Of a stretch of 48,119 nt of DNA, positions 1-8,111 are shown one piece after another. The position numbers were made by a program, and so were the translations under genes. The stretch comes from Cytophagaceae bacterium (GTDB lineage: Bacteria; Bacteroidota; Bacteroidia; Cytophagales; Flexibacteraceae), in NCBI GenBank assembly GCA_027485575.1, contig JAIXQU010000023.1, positions 1-48,119 on the forward strand, read 5' to 3'. Position 1 is the first letter of the stretch. Each line of letters opens with the position of its first letter. Under the pieces are notes generated by a model. The model made no database searches, had not been told where the DNA came from, and saw only the letters and a program-made list of their open reading frames with translations.

Positions 1-343
1 AGAGAATCAATTGAGATACCTGGGATTGGCTCACTGAAAATGCTCCAAAACCTTCTTGCCATTCAAATCGTCCCTTGACAAAACCTTGTTCCCGAATAAA
101 TGAGGAGGAATGTGATTTGATATCCCGAACCAGATCAGAGATGGATTTATCTGGTTTGATTCCGATCAGAATATGCACATGGTCAGGCATTCCATTTATG
201 ATCATGAGTTTCTGATTTTGATTGCTGATAATACCTGCTATGTATTTGTAAAGTGTCTCTTTCCAGTCAGGTTGAATAAGGCTTTGCCTTCCTTTTACGG
301 CAAAAACCAAATGAGTATATAGTTGTGAATAGGTATTGGCCAT
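1..343 (-). CDS. Y1/IS200-like transposase, RAYT type (partial, 3' end outside window)
   Basis: The minus strand reads open from an ATG at 341-343 to the window edge, about 114 codons. The translation starts MANTYSQLYTHLVFAVKGRQ and contains NGMPDHVHILIGI, the HUH-type (here HVH) metal-binding motif of the Y1 transposase family, followed by SISDLVRDIKSHSSSFI and FEWQEGFGAFSVS, both typical of the family. These enzymes cut and rejoin single-stranded DNA at hairpins. The catalytic tyrosine normally lies a few residues beyond the point where the window ends, so activity cannot be judged. The N-terminal opening resembles the Bacteroidota single-copy RAYT group rather than a mobile IS200 pair. Hairpins directly upstream (368-501) could be its target elements; that link is inference. 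Confidence 0.85.
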   Translation of the reverse strand, partial: MANTYSQLYTHLVFAVKGRQSLIQPDWKETLYKYIAGIISNQNQKLMIINGMPDHVHILIGIKPDKSISDLVRDIKSHSSSFIREQGFVKGRFEWQEGFGAFSVSQSQVSQLIL

Positions 344-367
344 ATGAATTGGGAAATAAAACATATC

Positions 368-429
368 GCTCCTCTGGAGCAGTTGAACACGGGCTGGAAT
401 CAGCTAATGACATTACACCCCGCTAGGGT
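368..429. repeat. Cluster of three small hairpins next to the RAYT gene
   Basis: Three short inverted repeats follow each other upstream of the transposase start: GCTCC/GGAGC at 368-380 with a TCT loop, GCTG/CAGC at 393-404 with a GAAT loop, and ACCC/GGGT at 417-429 with a CGCTA loop. They do not overlap a recognisable gene. REP-like hairpins beside RAYT genes are known in many bacteria. Calling these REP elements is inference, since copies elsewhere in the genome cannot be seen. Confidence 0.45.
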
Positions 430-461
430 AAAATTAATTTTAAAGGACGGTCGTTTACAAA

Positions 462-501
462 ACCAGCAACTACCTTATCCGGATAATTCAAGGTAGCTGG
501 T
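462..501. repeat. Bulged 12-bp stem-loop
   Basis: ACCAG (462-466) pairs with CTGGT (497-501), and CTACCTT (470-476) with AAGGTAG (490-496). Three unpaired bases sit on the left arm and the loop is 13 nt. No T-run follows on either side, so it is not a standard Rho-independent terminator. It may be the end of a mobile unit or a transcript structure upstream of fecR. Confidence 0.5.
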
Positions 502-618
502 TGGATACCTGCTCAGACACCAATAGAATCCAATCCCAAGGTTTTTCCACTGACTCAATCAAATCCCAAAAACTACCTCCTTTATATTTTAAACAAGAAA
601 TTAATGCTATCTTTTTTC

Positions 619-632
619 TTTTTTTTTTTTTT
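619..632. repeat. T14 homopolymer tract upstream of fecR
   Basis: An uninterrupted run of 14 T sits at 619-632, preceded by T6-C, and ends 45 nt before the fecR ATG. Runs of this length are prone to slipped-strand changes. It lies outside the assigned coding sequence, so any effect would be on transcription. Regulation is inference. Confidence 0.5.
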
Positions 633-677
633 GTTAGCGGACAAATTAATCCTCTATTCAACGAATTGAAGAAAAAA

Positions 678-1697
678 ATGAGTAAAATAAATTCACTCGA
701 ATTTTTCCTGAACCAGGAAAGTTTTAAGAACTGGGCAACTGGTGAAAACGAGGAAGATTGCAGATATTGGGACAATTGGGTAAAAGAAAATCCAGAGCAG
801 CAACCCGTTGCTATGCTTGCTGTACAAATTTATACTGGCCTTAAATCAGAAGTATCCTTAATTAAAGAAGAAGAAATCAGGTCCGAATGGAATAAACTAA
901 AGTCAAGGATTAATTCAATAGAAACCACAGAAAAAACAATTGTCTTAAATTCAAGATTTTGGTGGCAATCTGCGGCTGCCGCTGTTATATTTTTGGCTAT
1001 CAGTGGATTGAGCTACTTTATCGCCAAACCTTCTGAAGCAGAATACGCCACTGGTTTCTCTGGAAAGAAAACGATTACGCTTTTAGATGGCACTGAAATT
1101 ATACTCAATTCAAATTCTAAATTAAAGGCTAAAAGTTCATGGTTTTTTGCGCCGGCAAGGGAAATTTGGTTGGACGGAGAGGCTTATTTTAATGTGGTTT
1201 CGCATCTTGAAGACCCAAAAATCAAACAATTTGTAGTACACACAAAAGACCTTGATGTAAAGGTTCTAGGCACTCAATTCAACGTTAATACAAGGAAAAA
1301 TTCTACCAGAGTATATCTGAACGAAGGAAAAGTAGAATTGGCCCTCAAAGAAAATATCGAAAAAAGCGGATTATTGATGGCTCCTGGTGAATTTGTAGAT
1401 TATTCCAGTGTTGCTAAAACAAAAAAAGAGTTAAAAAAACGTCTGCCTTCAGAAGTAGTTACTTCCTGGAAATCAGGTTATTTCTCATTCAATCAGACGC
1501 CACTTAAGGAAGTGATTGAAATGGTAGAAGCAACACACGGAATTAAAATTACAGTTACAAATCCAGCACTGTTGAAAGAAACAATTACTGGAAAAGTTCC
1601 AAGCGAAAATATCAATGAACTTGTGAAATCAATGACAAGCTTGTTCAACTTAAAGTATACAATGAATGGGTCTGAATTGATCCTTCAGGAAAATTAA
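678..1697 (+). CDS. FecR family anti-sigma factor
   Basis: A 339-residue inner-membrane regulator. Residues about 1-93 form a cytoplasmic part, a hydrophobic segment follows at about 95-116 (FWWQSAAAAVIFLAISGLSY), then the periplasmic FecR domain (GKKTITLLDGTEIILNSNS, WLDGEAYFNV, VLGTQFNV) and a C-terminal STN-like DUF4974 domain (FSFNQTPLKEVIEMVE). In this family the protein holds an ECF sigma factor and releases it on a signal from a TonB-dependent transducer. The ATG at 678 is chosen because the reading frame upstream runs through low-complexity T-rich DNA. The SusC downstream carries an STN domain, the expected partner. Oddly, no ECF sigma gene precedes it; only hairpins and the transposase gene do. 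Confidence 0.9.
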   Translation: MSKINSLEFFLNQESFKNWATGENEEDCRYWDNWVKENPEQQPVAMLAVQIYTGLKSEVSLIKEEEIRSEWNKLKSRINSIETTEKTIVLNSRFWWQSAAAAVIFLAISGLSYFIAKPSEAEYATGFSGKKTITLLDGTEIILNSNSKLKAKSSWFFAPAREIWLDGEAYFNVVSHLEDPKIKQFVVHTKDLDVKVLGTQFNVNTRKNSTRVYLNEGKVELALKENIEKSGLLMAPGEFVDYSSVAKTKKELKKRLPSEVVTSWKSGYFSFNQTPLKEVIEMVEATHGIKITVTNPALLKETITGKVPSENINELVKSMTSLFNLKYTMNGSELILQEN

Positions 1698-1742
1698 AAA
1701 AAGGAATATTAGCCATCATCCACCATAGGCAACCTTTTTTTT
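1696..1742 (+). terminator. Possible A/T-arm stem-loop between fecR and susC
   Basis: A7GG at 1696-1704 can pair with CCT7 at 1733-1741, with a small internal GCC/GGC pairing (1712-1714 with 1728-1730). The T8 tract at the end gives it the form of a weak terminator or attenuator that could lower fecR readthrough into susC. The stem is mostly A-T, so confidence is low. Confidence 0.3.
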
Positions 1743-1774
1743 CATCTAATCGTTTTTTATCAAGTTACCAAATA

Positions 1775-4700
1775 ATGCAAAATTTTACCTTTTTAGGGAA
1801 GGTCTTTTTATTGATATTTTTAAGCTTCTGCATTGATACTGCAGTTGCCCAAACCGCTTCAATAAATTCCTGGACGTTTTTATCATTAAAATCTCAAGTG
1901 CCCAATGATACACCTTCAAATCTGGCACTAACCGAGGTTTTAAGAGAACTAGAATCAAAATATGGAGTCTCATTTTTCTTCAAAAGTGAAGGATTAAAAA
2001 AGAAAAAAGTTTCCTCAGAAATACTTAACGGTCAAAGTTTAAACCAAAGCCTTACAAGTATTACAACTGAAACCGGATTGACTTTTGACAAAACGGGAAA
2101 AAATGTATTCACCATTCTGGAAAAATCAGACAATAAAAGTCCTGGAAAGGAGCAAAAAAATGATGGCGTTCCTTCTAATACGTCTGTCAATTCGGCTCCA
2201 AAGGAACTCATTTCTGTAAAAGGTGTTGTTTTGGACGAGTTAAACAAACCAATTCCAGGAGCCACAGTCCTGGTATTAGGAACACAACGAGGGACAACCA
2301 CAAATCTGGATGGTCAGTTTACAATTGAAACGGATGAAAAAGATATTCTTCAAATTCGTTTTGTAGGCTATGAAAGTCAAGACATTGCAATTGCTGGCCG
2401 AACCAATATCACGGTTTCTATGAAATTAAAAGTAAGTGAAACCAGTGAAGTTGTCGTTGTGGGATATGGAACAAAAACAAAAAGAGAGGTCAGTAGTGCC
2501 ATTGGTTCTGTCTCTGCAAAAGAAATTACTGCCACTCCGGTTGCAGATGCTGCCCAGGCTCTTCAGGGCAGAGTTGCTGGTTTAACAGTAATTCAAAACT
2601 CAGGCGCTCCGGGTGGTTCCGGTGGAACATCTATCCGGATAAGGGGTATTTCTTCAGTTACAGGTTCGAATAATCCATTGGTTGTTTTGGATGGTTTTCC
2701 GCTTCCGGACCAAACGGCTGATAATGTGCTAAATTCAATTAGTCCAAATGAAATAGAATCTATTGACATCCTAAAAGATGCAGCTGCGGCTTCAATCTAT
2801 GGGGTTCGTGGTTCTAATGGAGTAGTCATAATCAATACAAAAAGAGGTAAGGAAGGAAAAGCAGTTGTAAGTCTGGATTTTTACAGGGGAATTCAAAATA
2901 CCTGGAACTTACCAACCATGCTCAATGCAAAAGAATATTCAATAATCAACAGTGAAGCCCGATTGGCGGCAGGTTCACCTGTATTGCCAAAACTAGCTGA
3001 TCCAAATGCAATTGAGGAACAATATGGTGAAGGGACTGATTGGTTGAAACAAATATTCCGAAGGGCTGCAATGACCAATGCCTCAGTAAGTGTTACCGGA
3101 GGTACAGACAAAGCAAAGTATGCAGTTTCTGCCAGTTATTTTCAACAAGATGGAATAGTGAGAGGCACAAGTTTTGACCGATACAACCTAAGGTTCAATG
3201 GAGATATGCAGGTTTCAAAGAAACTTAAAATCGGTAACAGCCTGATTTTAAGCCGAACCAATGAAATACCAAGAAACACATATGACCCATTTAACAGCTT
3301 ATTGCTCTTGGCAGTATCAGCTCCACCAACAGTTTCTATTCGAAATGAGGATGGTACATGGGCAGGAGGAAATGGACAAATTGATGGTTACAATGAACCC
3401 AATCCAGTGTATGACATCCAGGTTCCGGAAGTTACAAATACCAGATTCAGGTCTATAGGTTCAGTATTTGCCGAGTATGAAATTCTTCCCGGACTTTCAG
3501 TTAGGGCCAATATGGGTTTGGATTTTGTAATGCAAAATATAAGAAGCTGGAGTCCAAAAATTCCATCCACTGGTGGCCGGCCAATTGAAAGAACAGGCTT
3601 CTCAGACCAGGTAAATTACTCACCGAGTTGTCTGGCTGAATATACAGCAAACTATAAAAAGAGTTTTAGCGACCACAATATTTCGCTTTTAGGTGGTTAC
3701 ACGGTGCAGGATAACAATTTTAACACTCTGGGAGCAGGAAGAAACGGTTATAGCCGATTGGATTTAAGGGTTTTAGATGACGGGGCAACTGTCCCAGCTG
3801 ATTTAAGCCAGACCTTCAACTTTGGTGGATATGGAACCAATAGATTACTTTCTATTGTAAGCCGGTTTGGGTATGATTACAAAGGGAAATATCTCTTTTC
3901 TGCCAGTGTTAGAAGAGATGGCTCATCAAATTTTGGTCCTGGAAACAAATTTGCAGTTTTCCCGGCGTTTTCTGCAGGATGGAACGTTTCAGATGAGAAA
4001 TTCATGGAGTCTGTAAAACTGATAAGCAACCTGAAAATCAGGGCAAGTTTTGGTCAGACAGGAAACCAAAATGTACCCGCTTTTGCCTATTTACAAAGAA
4101 TAAATACAGGGATTCAATATCCATTGGGAAACAATGGTGGAAGCGGTGGAGCCAATACCGGCGCTGCTCCAACCTCTACCAAAAATCCAAATCTGATTTG
4201 GGAAAAAAACACGCAGGCCAATATCGGAATAGACATGGGTATCCTTGAAAACAGGATTTCCGTTTCTGCCGACATTTACCAAAGGTCATCTCAAGACCTA
4301 ATATTTCTGGTTGCTCCACCTTCAACAAGTGGAACATATGAAAGCACACCATTGAATACAGGAACAATGAAAAATACAGGTATTGATTTGACATTAAATA
4401 CAATAAACATGCCTGCACAATCAGAATTCAAATGGAATTCAACGGTCATTTTCTCAACTTTTAAGAATGAAGTGACTGACTTAGGAAAAAGTGCCCCAAT
4501 CTTTTCAACCTTTCCAAGAATCACAGGTGGTGGGCTGAGAGTGAATGAAGGACTTCCAGTCAATTATTTTTATGGATATGTTGCAGACGGCATTTTCCAA
4601 AATGAAGAAGAAATTGCAGCCCATGCAACTCAAACACAAGGGACAGATGGAAAAAATGGCACTTCACCAGGCGATATCCGGTTTAAGGATTTAGATAACA

Positions 4701-5224
4701 ATGGGGTAATCAATGACAAAGACCGAACCAATCTGGGCAATTCAATTCCAAATTTTACCTACGGATTAACCAATACCTTTAGCTATAAGATTTTTGAACT
4801 TTCGGTCTTTTTACAAGGCTCAAGTGGAAATAAAACATTGAATTTCACCAGGTGGTATACTGAAGGCGGTGTTTCTAATGGGAATTACAGCAAAGAAGTT
4901 TTAAACAGATGGACAGGTCCGGGAACAAGTAACGAAATGCCAAGGGTTACTCAGGCAGACCCAAATCAGAACAACCGGGTTTCTTCAAGATTTATTGAAG
5001 ATGCATCCTACCTCAGAGTGAAAAACATTCGGTTTACTGTAAGTCTTCCTAATACATGGAGCAAAGCAGTAACTGCAAGTAAAATCAGATTTTACGGTTC
5101 CGTTCAAAACGCTTTTACTTTTACTAAGTACACTGGTTTCGATCCTGAAGTTGGTGGAGGTGTTGATTTTGGATTTTACCCTCAAGCAAGAACATTCCTT
5201 GCAGGACTAAACATTGAGTTTTAA
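1775..5224 (+). CDS. SusC/RagA-type TonB-dependent outer-membrane transporter with STN domain
   Basis: This 1149-residue outer-membrane protein is the import channel of the locus. Order of parts: signal peptide (residues 1-25, ending AVAQ); an STN domain at about 45-115; a carboxypeptidase-regulatory-like beta-sandwich at about 145-210 (VKGVVLDELNKPIPGATVLV); the conserved SEVVVVGYGTKTKREVSSAI region; a plug with the SusC signatures SIRIRGISSV and IDILKDAAAASIYGVRGSNG; then a beta-barrel ending in phenylalanine (GLNIEF). With TonB-ExbBD energy it would take up oligosaccharides handed over by the SusD partner encoded 32 nt downstream. The STN domain marks it as a signalling transducer, which fits the fecR gene 77 nt upstream. 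The ligand cannot be read from the sequence; a beta-glucan is inferred from the GH16 enzyme. Confidence 0.96.
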   Translation: MQNFTFLGKVFLLIFLSFCIDTAVAQTASINSWTFLSLKSQVPNDTPSNLALTEVLRELESKYGVSFFFKSEGLKKKKVSSEILNGQSLNQSLTSITTETGLTFDKTGKNVFTILEKSDNKSPGKEQKNDGVPSNTSVNSAPKELISVKGVVLDELNKPIPGATVLVLGTQRGTTTNLDGQFTIETDEKDILQIRFVGYESQDIAIAGRTNITVSMKLKVSETSEVVVVGYGTKTKREVSSAIGSVSAKEITATPVADAAQALQGRVAGLTVIQNSGAPGGSGGTSIRIRGISSVTGSNNPLVVLDGFPLPDQTADNVLNSISPNEIESIDILKDAAAASIYGVRGSNGVVIINTKRGKEGKAVVSLDFYRGIQNTWNLPTMLNAKEYSIINSEARLAAGSPVLPKLADPNAIEEQYGEGTDWLKQIFRRAAMTNASVSVTGGTDKAKYAVSASYFQQDGIVRGTSFDRYNLRFNGDMQVSKKLKIGNSLILSRTNEIPRNTYDPFNSLLLLAVSAPPTVSIRNEDGTWAGGNGQIDGYNEPNPVYDIQVPEVTNTRFRSIGSVFAEYEILPGLSVRANMGLDFVMQNIRSWSPKIPSTGGRPIERTGFSDQVNYSPSCLAEYTANYKKSFSDHNISLLGGYTVQDNNFNTLGAGRNGYSRLDLRVLDDGATVPADLSQTFNFGGYGTNRLLSIVSRFGYDYKGKYLFSASVRRDGSSNFGPGNKFAVFPAFSAGWNVSDEKFMESVKLISNLKIRASFGQTGNQNVPAFAYLQRINTGIQYPLGNNGGSGGANTGAAPTSTKNPNLIWEKNTQANIGIDMGILENRISVSADIYQRSSQDLIFLVAPPSTSGTYESTPLNTGTMKNTGIDLTLNTINMPAQSEFKWNSTVIFSTFKNEVTDLGKSAPIFSTFPRITGGGLRVNEGLPVNYFYGYVADGIFQNEEEIAAHATQTQGTDGKNGTSPGDIRFKDLDNNGVINDKDRTNLGNSIPNFTYGLTNTFSYKIFELSVFLQGSSGNKTLNFTRWYTEGGVSNGNYSKEVLNRWTGPGTSNEMPRVTQADPNQNNRVSSRFIEDASYLRVKNIRFTVSLPNTWSKAVTASKIRFYGSVQNAFTFTKYTGFDPEVGGGVDFGFYPQARTFLAGLNIEF

Positions 5225-5256
5225 CTTAAATACACCTTAACAGACTGACTAAGAAT

Positions 5257-6762
5257 ATGAAATCCAGCAAAATTCTCAAAATAGCCGCATTTGCTTTTGC
5301 CTATCTGGTAATCCAAACCTCCTGTAAAAAAGAGTTTCTTGACCTCAAACCAAACAACTCCGTAACAGATGAAAATTTTTATCAAAGTGAAACAGATGCC
5401 ATAAGAGCTACCAATGCATGTTATTCTCCCTTACAAGGATTATACAATGGTGCCGCATGGCAAATCATTGATATTATGTCTGATGACGCAGATAAAGGTG
5501 GGGGTGGTGCCAGTGACGCAGCAGAAATTAATGAACTTGATAATTTTTCATTAAACTCCTTTAATCCAAGAATAAACACATATTATGTGCAGTGTTATCT
5601 GGGTGTTCAAAGAGCCAATCTGGTCATAGAAAAGGTCCCTAAAATTGAAGTTATGAACCCAACCATCAGGGGTCGAAGTAAAGGTGAAGCTCATTTTTTA
5701 AGGGCATTTTATTACTACATGCTGGTACGCCTATATGGTGATGTGCCGCTCTATACAAAACCAATTACACTACCAGAGGCATATGAAATAAAGCGATCTT
5801 CTAAAGAACTTGTCTACTCAACAATAGTATCAGATTTAGATTCAGCGATACTGTTATTACCAAAAACAAAATATACAGGTGAAGATATCGGAAGAGTGAA
5901 TTCATGGGCTGCAAGAGGAATGCTCGCATCCGTTTATTTAACCCGGAACCAAAAAGAAAAAGCAGCTGAACAAGCATTGGCTGTCATTAATTCCGGACTA
6001 TATTCTTTAAATTCCAATTTCGGAGATAATTTTGATGTCAATAAAGAAAACGGACCGGAGTCGTTATTTGAAGTTCAGTACAGAAATTCAGGCGGTAGTT
6101 TTATCTATTTTGGTCAGGGCAATGTACTTAACTGTTGGTTTGCACCAAGAGCAAGAGATTTGGTTATAAACTCGGGATATGGATTTAATGTTCCTACACA
6201 AGATTTTGTAAATCAATACGAAAAAGATGCTTCTCAGAAAATAAAAGACAAAAGAAGACCCGCAAGTATCTGGATGCCAGGTGATGAATTTGATGGAAAA
6301 ACGCAACCTGCCTCTTTGGAGGGCTCACCAAATGGATTTAATATCCGTAAGTATTTTGTTTCCGCAAAAAACACATCTGCCGATAGCGATGGATGGTCGT
6401 GCGCAGGAAATGTTCCAATTCTTAGGTATGCAGAAGTTTTACTAATTGCAGCCGAGGCCTTAGGAGCGGGAGTTGGTGAAGTGTATATAAATGAAGTTAG
6501 AACAAGAGCAGGACTTCCAGATATTCAAACCGGGCTTTCACCTGATCAATTCCTTGAAGCCGTTTATAAAGAGCGAAGAATTGAATTTGTTGCTGAAATG
6601 CACAGGTGGTTTGATTTGCTACGTCACCCAAATCCAAACTATATGCTAAATGTAATGAAAGCTGCCGGCAAAAGTAGTATCCAGCCTAAACATTATCTCA
6701 TGCCAATTCCACAGGAAGAAAGAGATAGAAATCCAAATCTTACCCAGAACGCTGGCTATTAA
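5257..6762 (+). CDS. SusD/RagB family glycan-binding lipoprotein
   Basis: A 501-residue surface lipoprotein that acts as the lid of the SusC channel. The signal peptide ends in a lipobox with the acylated cysteine at residue 23 (VIQTSC), followed by KKEFLDLKPNNSVTDENFY, the typical SusD N-terminus. Helical TPR-like segments (GRSKGEAHFLRAFYYYMLVR, NSWAARGMLASVYL) and the C-terminal RRIEFVAEMHRWFDLLRH are diagnostic of the family. It follows susC by 32 nt and precedes the PKD lipoprotein by 28 nt, so the four genes are probably one transcript. Confidence 0.96.
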   Translation: MKSSKILKIAAFAFAYLVIQTSCKKEFLDLKPNNSVTDENFYQSETDAIRATNACYSPLQGLYNGAAWQIIDIMSDDADKGGGGASDAAEINELDNFSLNSFNPRINTYYVQCYLGVQRANLVIEKVPKIEVMNPTIRGRSKGEAHFLRAFYYYMLVRLYGDVPLYTKPITLPEAYEIKRSSKELVYSTIVSDLDSAILLLPKTKYTGEDIGRVNSWAARGMLASVYLTRNQKEKAAEQALAVINSGLYSLNSNFGDNFDVNKENGPESLFEVQYRNSGGSFIYFGQGNVLNCWFAPRARDLVINSGYGFNVPTQDFVNQYEKDASQKIKDKRRPASIWMPGDEFDGKTQPASLEGSPNGFNIRKYFVSAKNTSADSDGWSCAGNVPILRYAEVLLIAAEALGAGVGEVYINEVRTRAGLPDIQTGLSPDQFLEAVYKERRIEFVAEMHRWFDLLRHPNPNYMLNVMKAAGKSSIQPKHYLMPIPQEERDRNPNLTQNAGY

Positions 6763-6790
6763 AAAATACCTAACCATTAAAATTTAAAAA

Positions 6791-8095
6791 ATGAAATTTC
6801 CACTAATAGTTATTTCAATCCTTTCTCTGCTGGTTTCATCCTGTAAAAAGGATGTTCCAAAAATTACCGGCAATACACCGAGTTCAAATTTCTCCTTTGA
6901 CATTGTGAGGTCTCCGGGAGGCGATACACTTCCGTTTACAAACACGCTGTATTTTAAGAACTTATCAGTTGACGCATTTTCTTATTACTGGGATTTTGGA
7001 GATGGGAAAAATTCAGTCCTGGCCTCTCCTACCCATCTTTTTGAAGATGGAACTTCCTTTCTTATCAAATTTACCAGCATTGGAAAAGGAGGAAACACAA
7101 CAAGTTCAAAAAATATTACTTTAGACTCGCCATGTGACTACAATGCATTTAGTATTTTGACAGGATGTAGCAATAGAAAATGGTCAGTTAGCCCTGAAGC
7201 TTACGACATTAAAATATTTGCTGTTGACGGTAGCCCAGCCGATTCGATTACCGCTCCAAGTTGTATGGTGGATGACCAATACACATTTACAATTGCTGGA
7301 ACGATGATTTATGACGCCAAATTAAAAACTTATGTTCAAGGAAATGGTCCGGTACCAGGCTCGTGCCAGGATCCTTATAAAAATGCAACATCATTTATCA
7401 TGCTAAAAAGTGCCTCAGGAAATCCAAAAATTATTCTTGGTGGAATAGCTGCTGGAACTACCGCTTTTTTGGGGGCATTATATCCTGTGGTTGACAATAC
7501 GTATGAAATTATAAGCATAAATGAAGATGATATGGTTGTTCAAGGCATCATGACAGATGGTAGAAAAATTCAGGTCAAATTTAACAATGCAAGTATTTCT
7601 ATCCGAAGCCTCAGGACTCTCTTAACGGGTGGTAGCAGGAAAACATGGAAACTTGACCCAACACCTGGAGCTAATGCAATTACAGCAGGATTTGAAACAA
7701 ACCTAACGGTAAATTATGGAGGTGGACCTTTGGCTCCTTGCCAATTAAATGACTGGTACACTTTTACTGTTTCAGATTCAATTTTTGCCAATTTTAATGG
7801 TGACGCAATGATTAACGACGCTCCCGGAAGTTACAATTGTGGGGGGTTGGGAAATTTTTCAGGTACTTTTTCTCTCGGACCTGTGGTTGGCTCCGGTGCC
7901 GGGTCGGCGCAAATTGTGTTGACAACCCCTGGTAAACAATTTGTGGGTATGAATGTGGCTGATAAACAGTTTATTGGAGTTAACGATAATGTCGCAAATG
8001 TTTACAGGATTATAGAACTTACTTCCACAAAAATGATTTTAAGGGTAGGTGATGGAAGTGGTCCAGTTCAAACCTTAAAATTCGTAGTAAAATAA
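6791..8095 (+). CDS. PKD-domain surface lipoprotein, probable glycan-binding protein of the PUL
   Basis: 434 residues with a lipoprotein signal (cysteine 18 in LVSSC, then KKD). A PKD domain lies at about 30-112 (SYYWDFGDGKNS). The rest appears to be two related modules: one starts near ILTGCSNRKWSVSPEA, the other near LLTGGSRKTWKLDPTP. Each continues with a stretch containing DQYTFTI or DWYTFTV and ends in a beta-rich segment, which suggests an internal duplication. Genes of this type often lie between susD and a GH16 laminarinase in Bacteroidota loci and are taken as surface glycan-binding proteins. The position supports that, but binding itself is inference. Confidence 0.8.
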   Translation: MKFPLIVISILSLLVSSCKKDVPKITGNTPSSNFSFDIVRSPGGDTLPFTNTLYFKNLSVDAFSYYWDFGDGKNSVLASPTHLFEDGTSFLIKFTSIGKGGNTTSSKNITLDSPCDYNAFSILTGCSNRKWSVSPEAYDIKIFAVDGSPADSITAPSCMVDDQYTFTIAGTMIYDAKLKTYVQGNGPVPGSCQDPYKNATSFIMLKSASGNPKIILGGIAAGTTAFLGALYPVVDNTYEIISINEDDMVVQGIMTDGRKIQVKFNNASISIRSLRTLLTGGSRKTWKLDPTPGANAITAGFETNLTVNYGGGPLAPCQLNDWYTFTVSDSIFANFNGDAMINDAPGSYNCGGLGNFSGTFSLGPVVGSGAGSAQIVLTTPGKQFVGMNVADKQFIGVNDNVANVYRIIELTSTKMILRVGDGSGPVQTLKFVVK

Positions 8096-8111
8096 ATTTA
8101 ACTAACTTAGC

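Noticed and set aside
501-677. Extending FecR upstream to 501
   Set aside because: The added residues are translated hairpin and T-tract DNA (poly-Phe) and are unlike FecR N-termini; the ATG at 678 begins a normal sequence.
488-775. Minus-strand open frame at 488-775
   Set aside because: It is the complement of the fecR leader and start, with poly-Lys from the T tract; no family resemblance.
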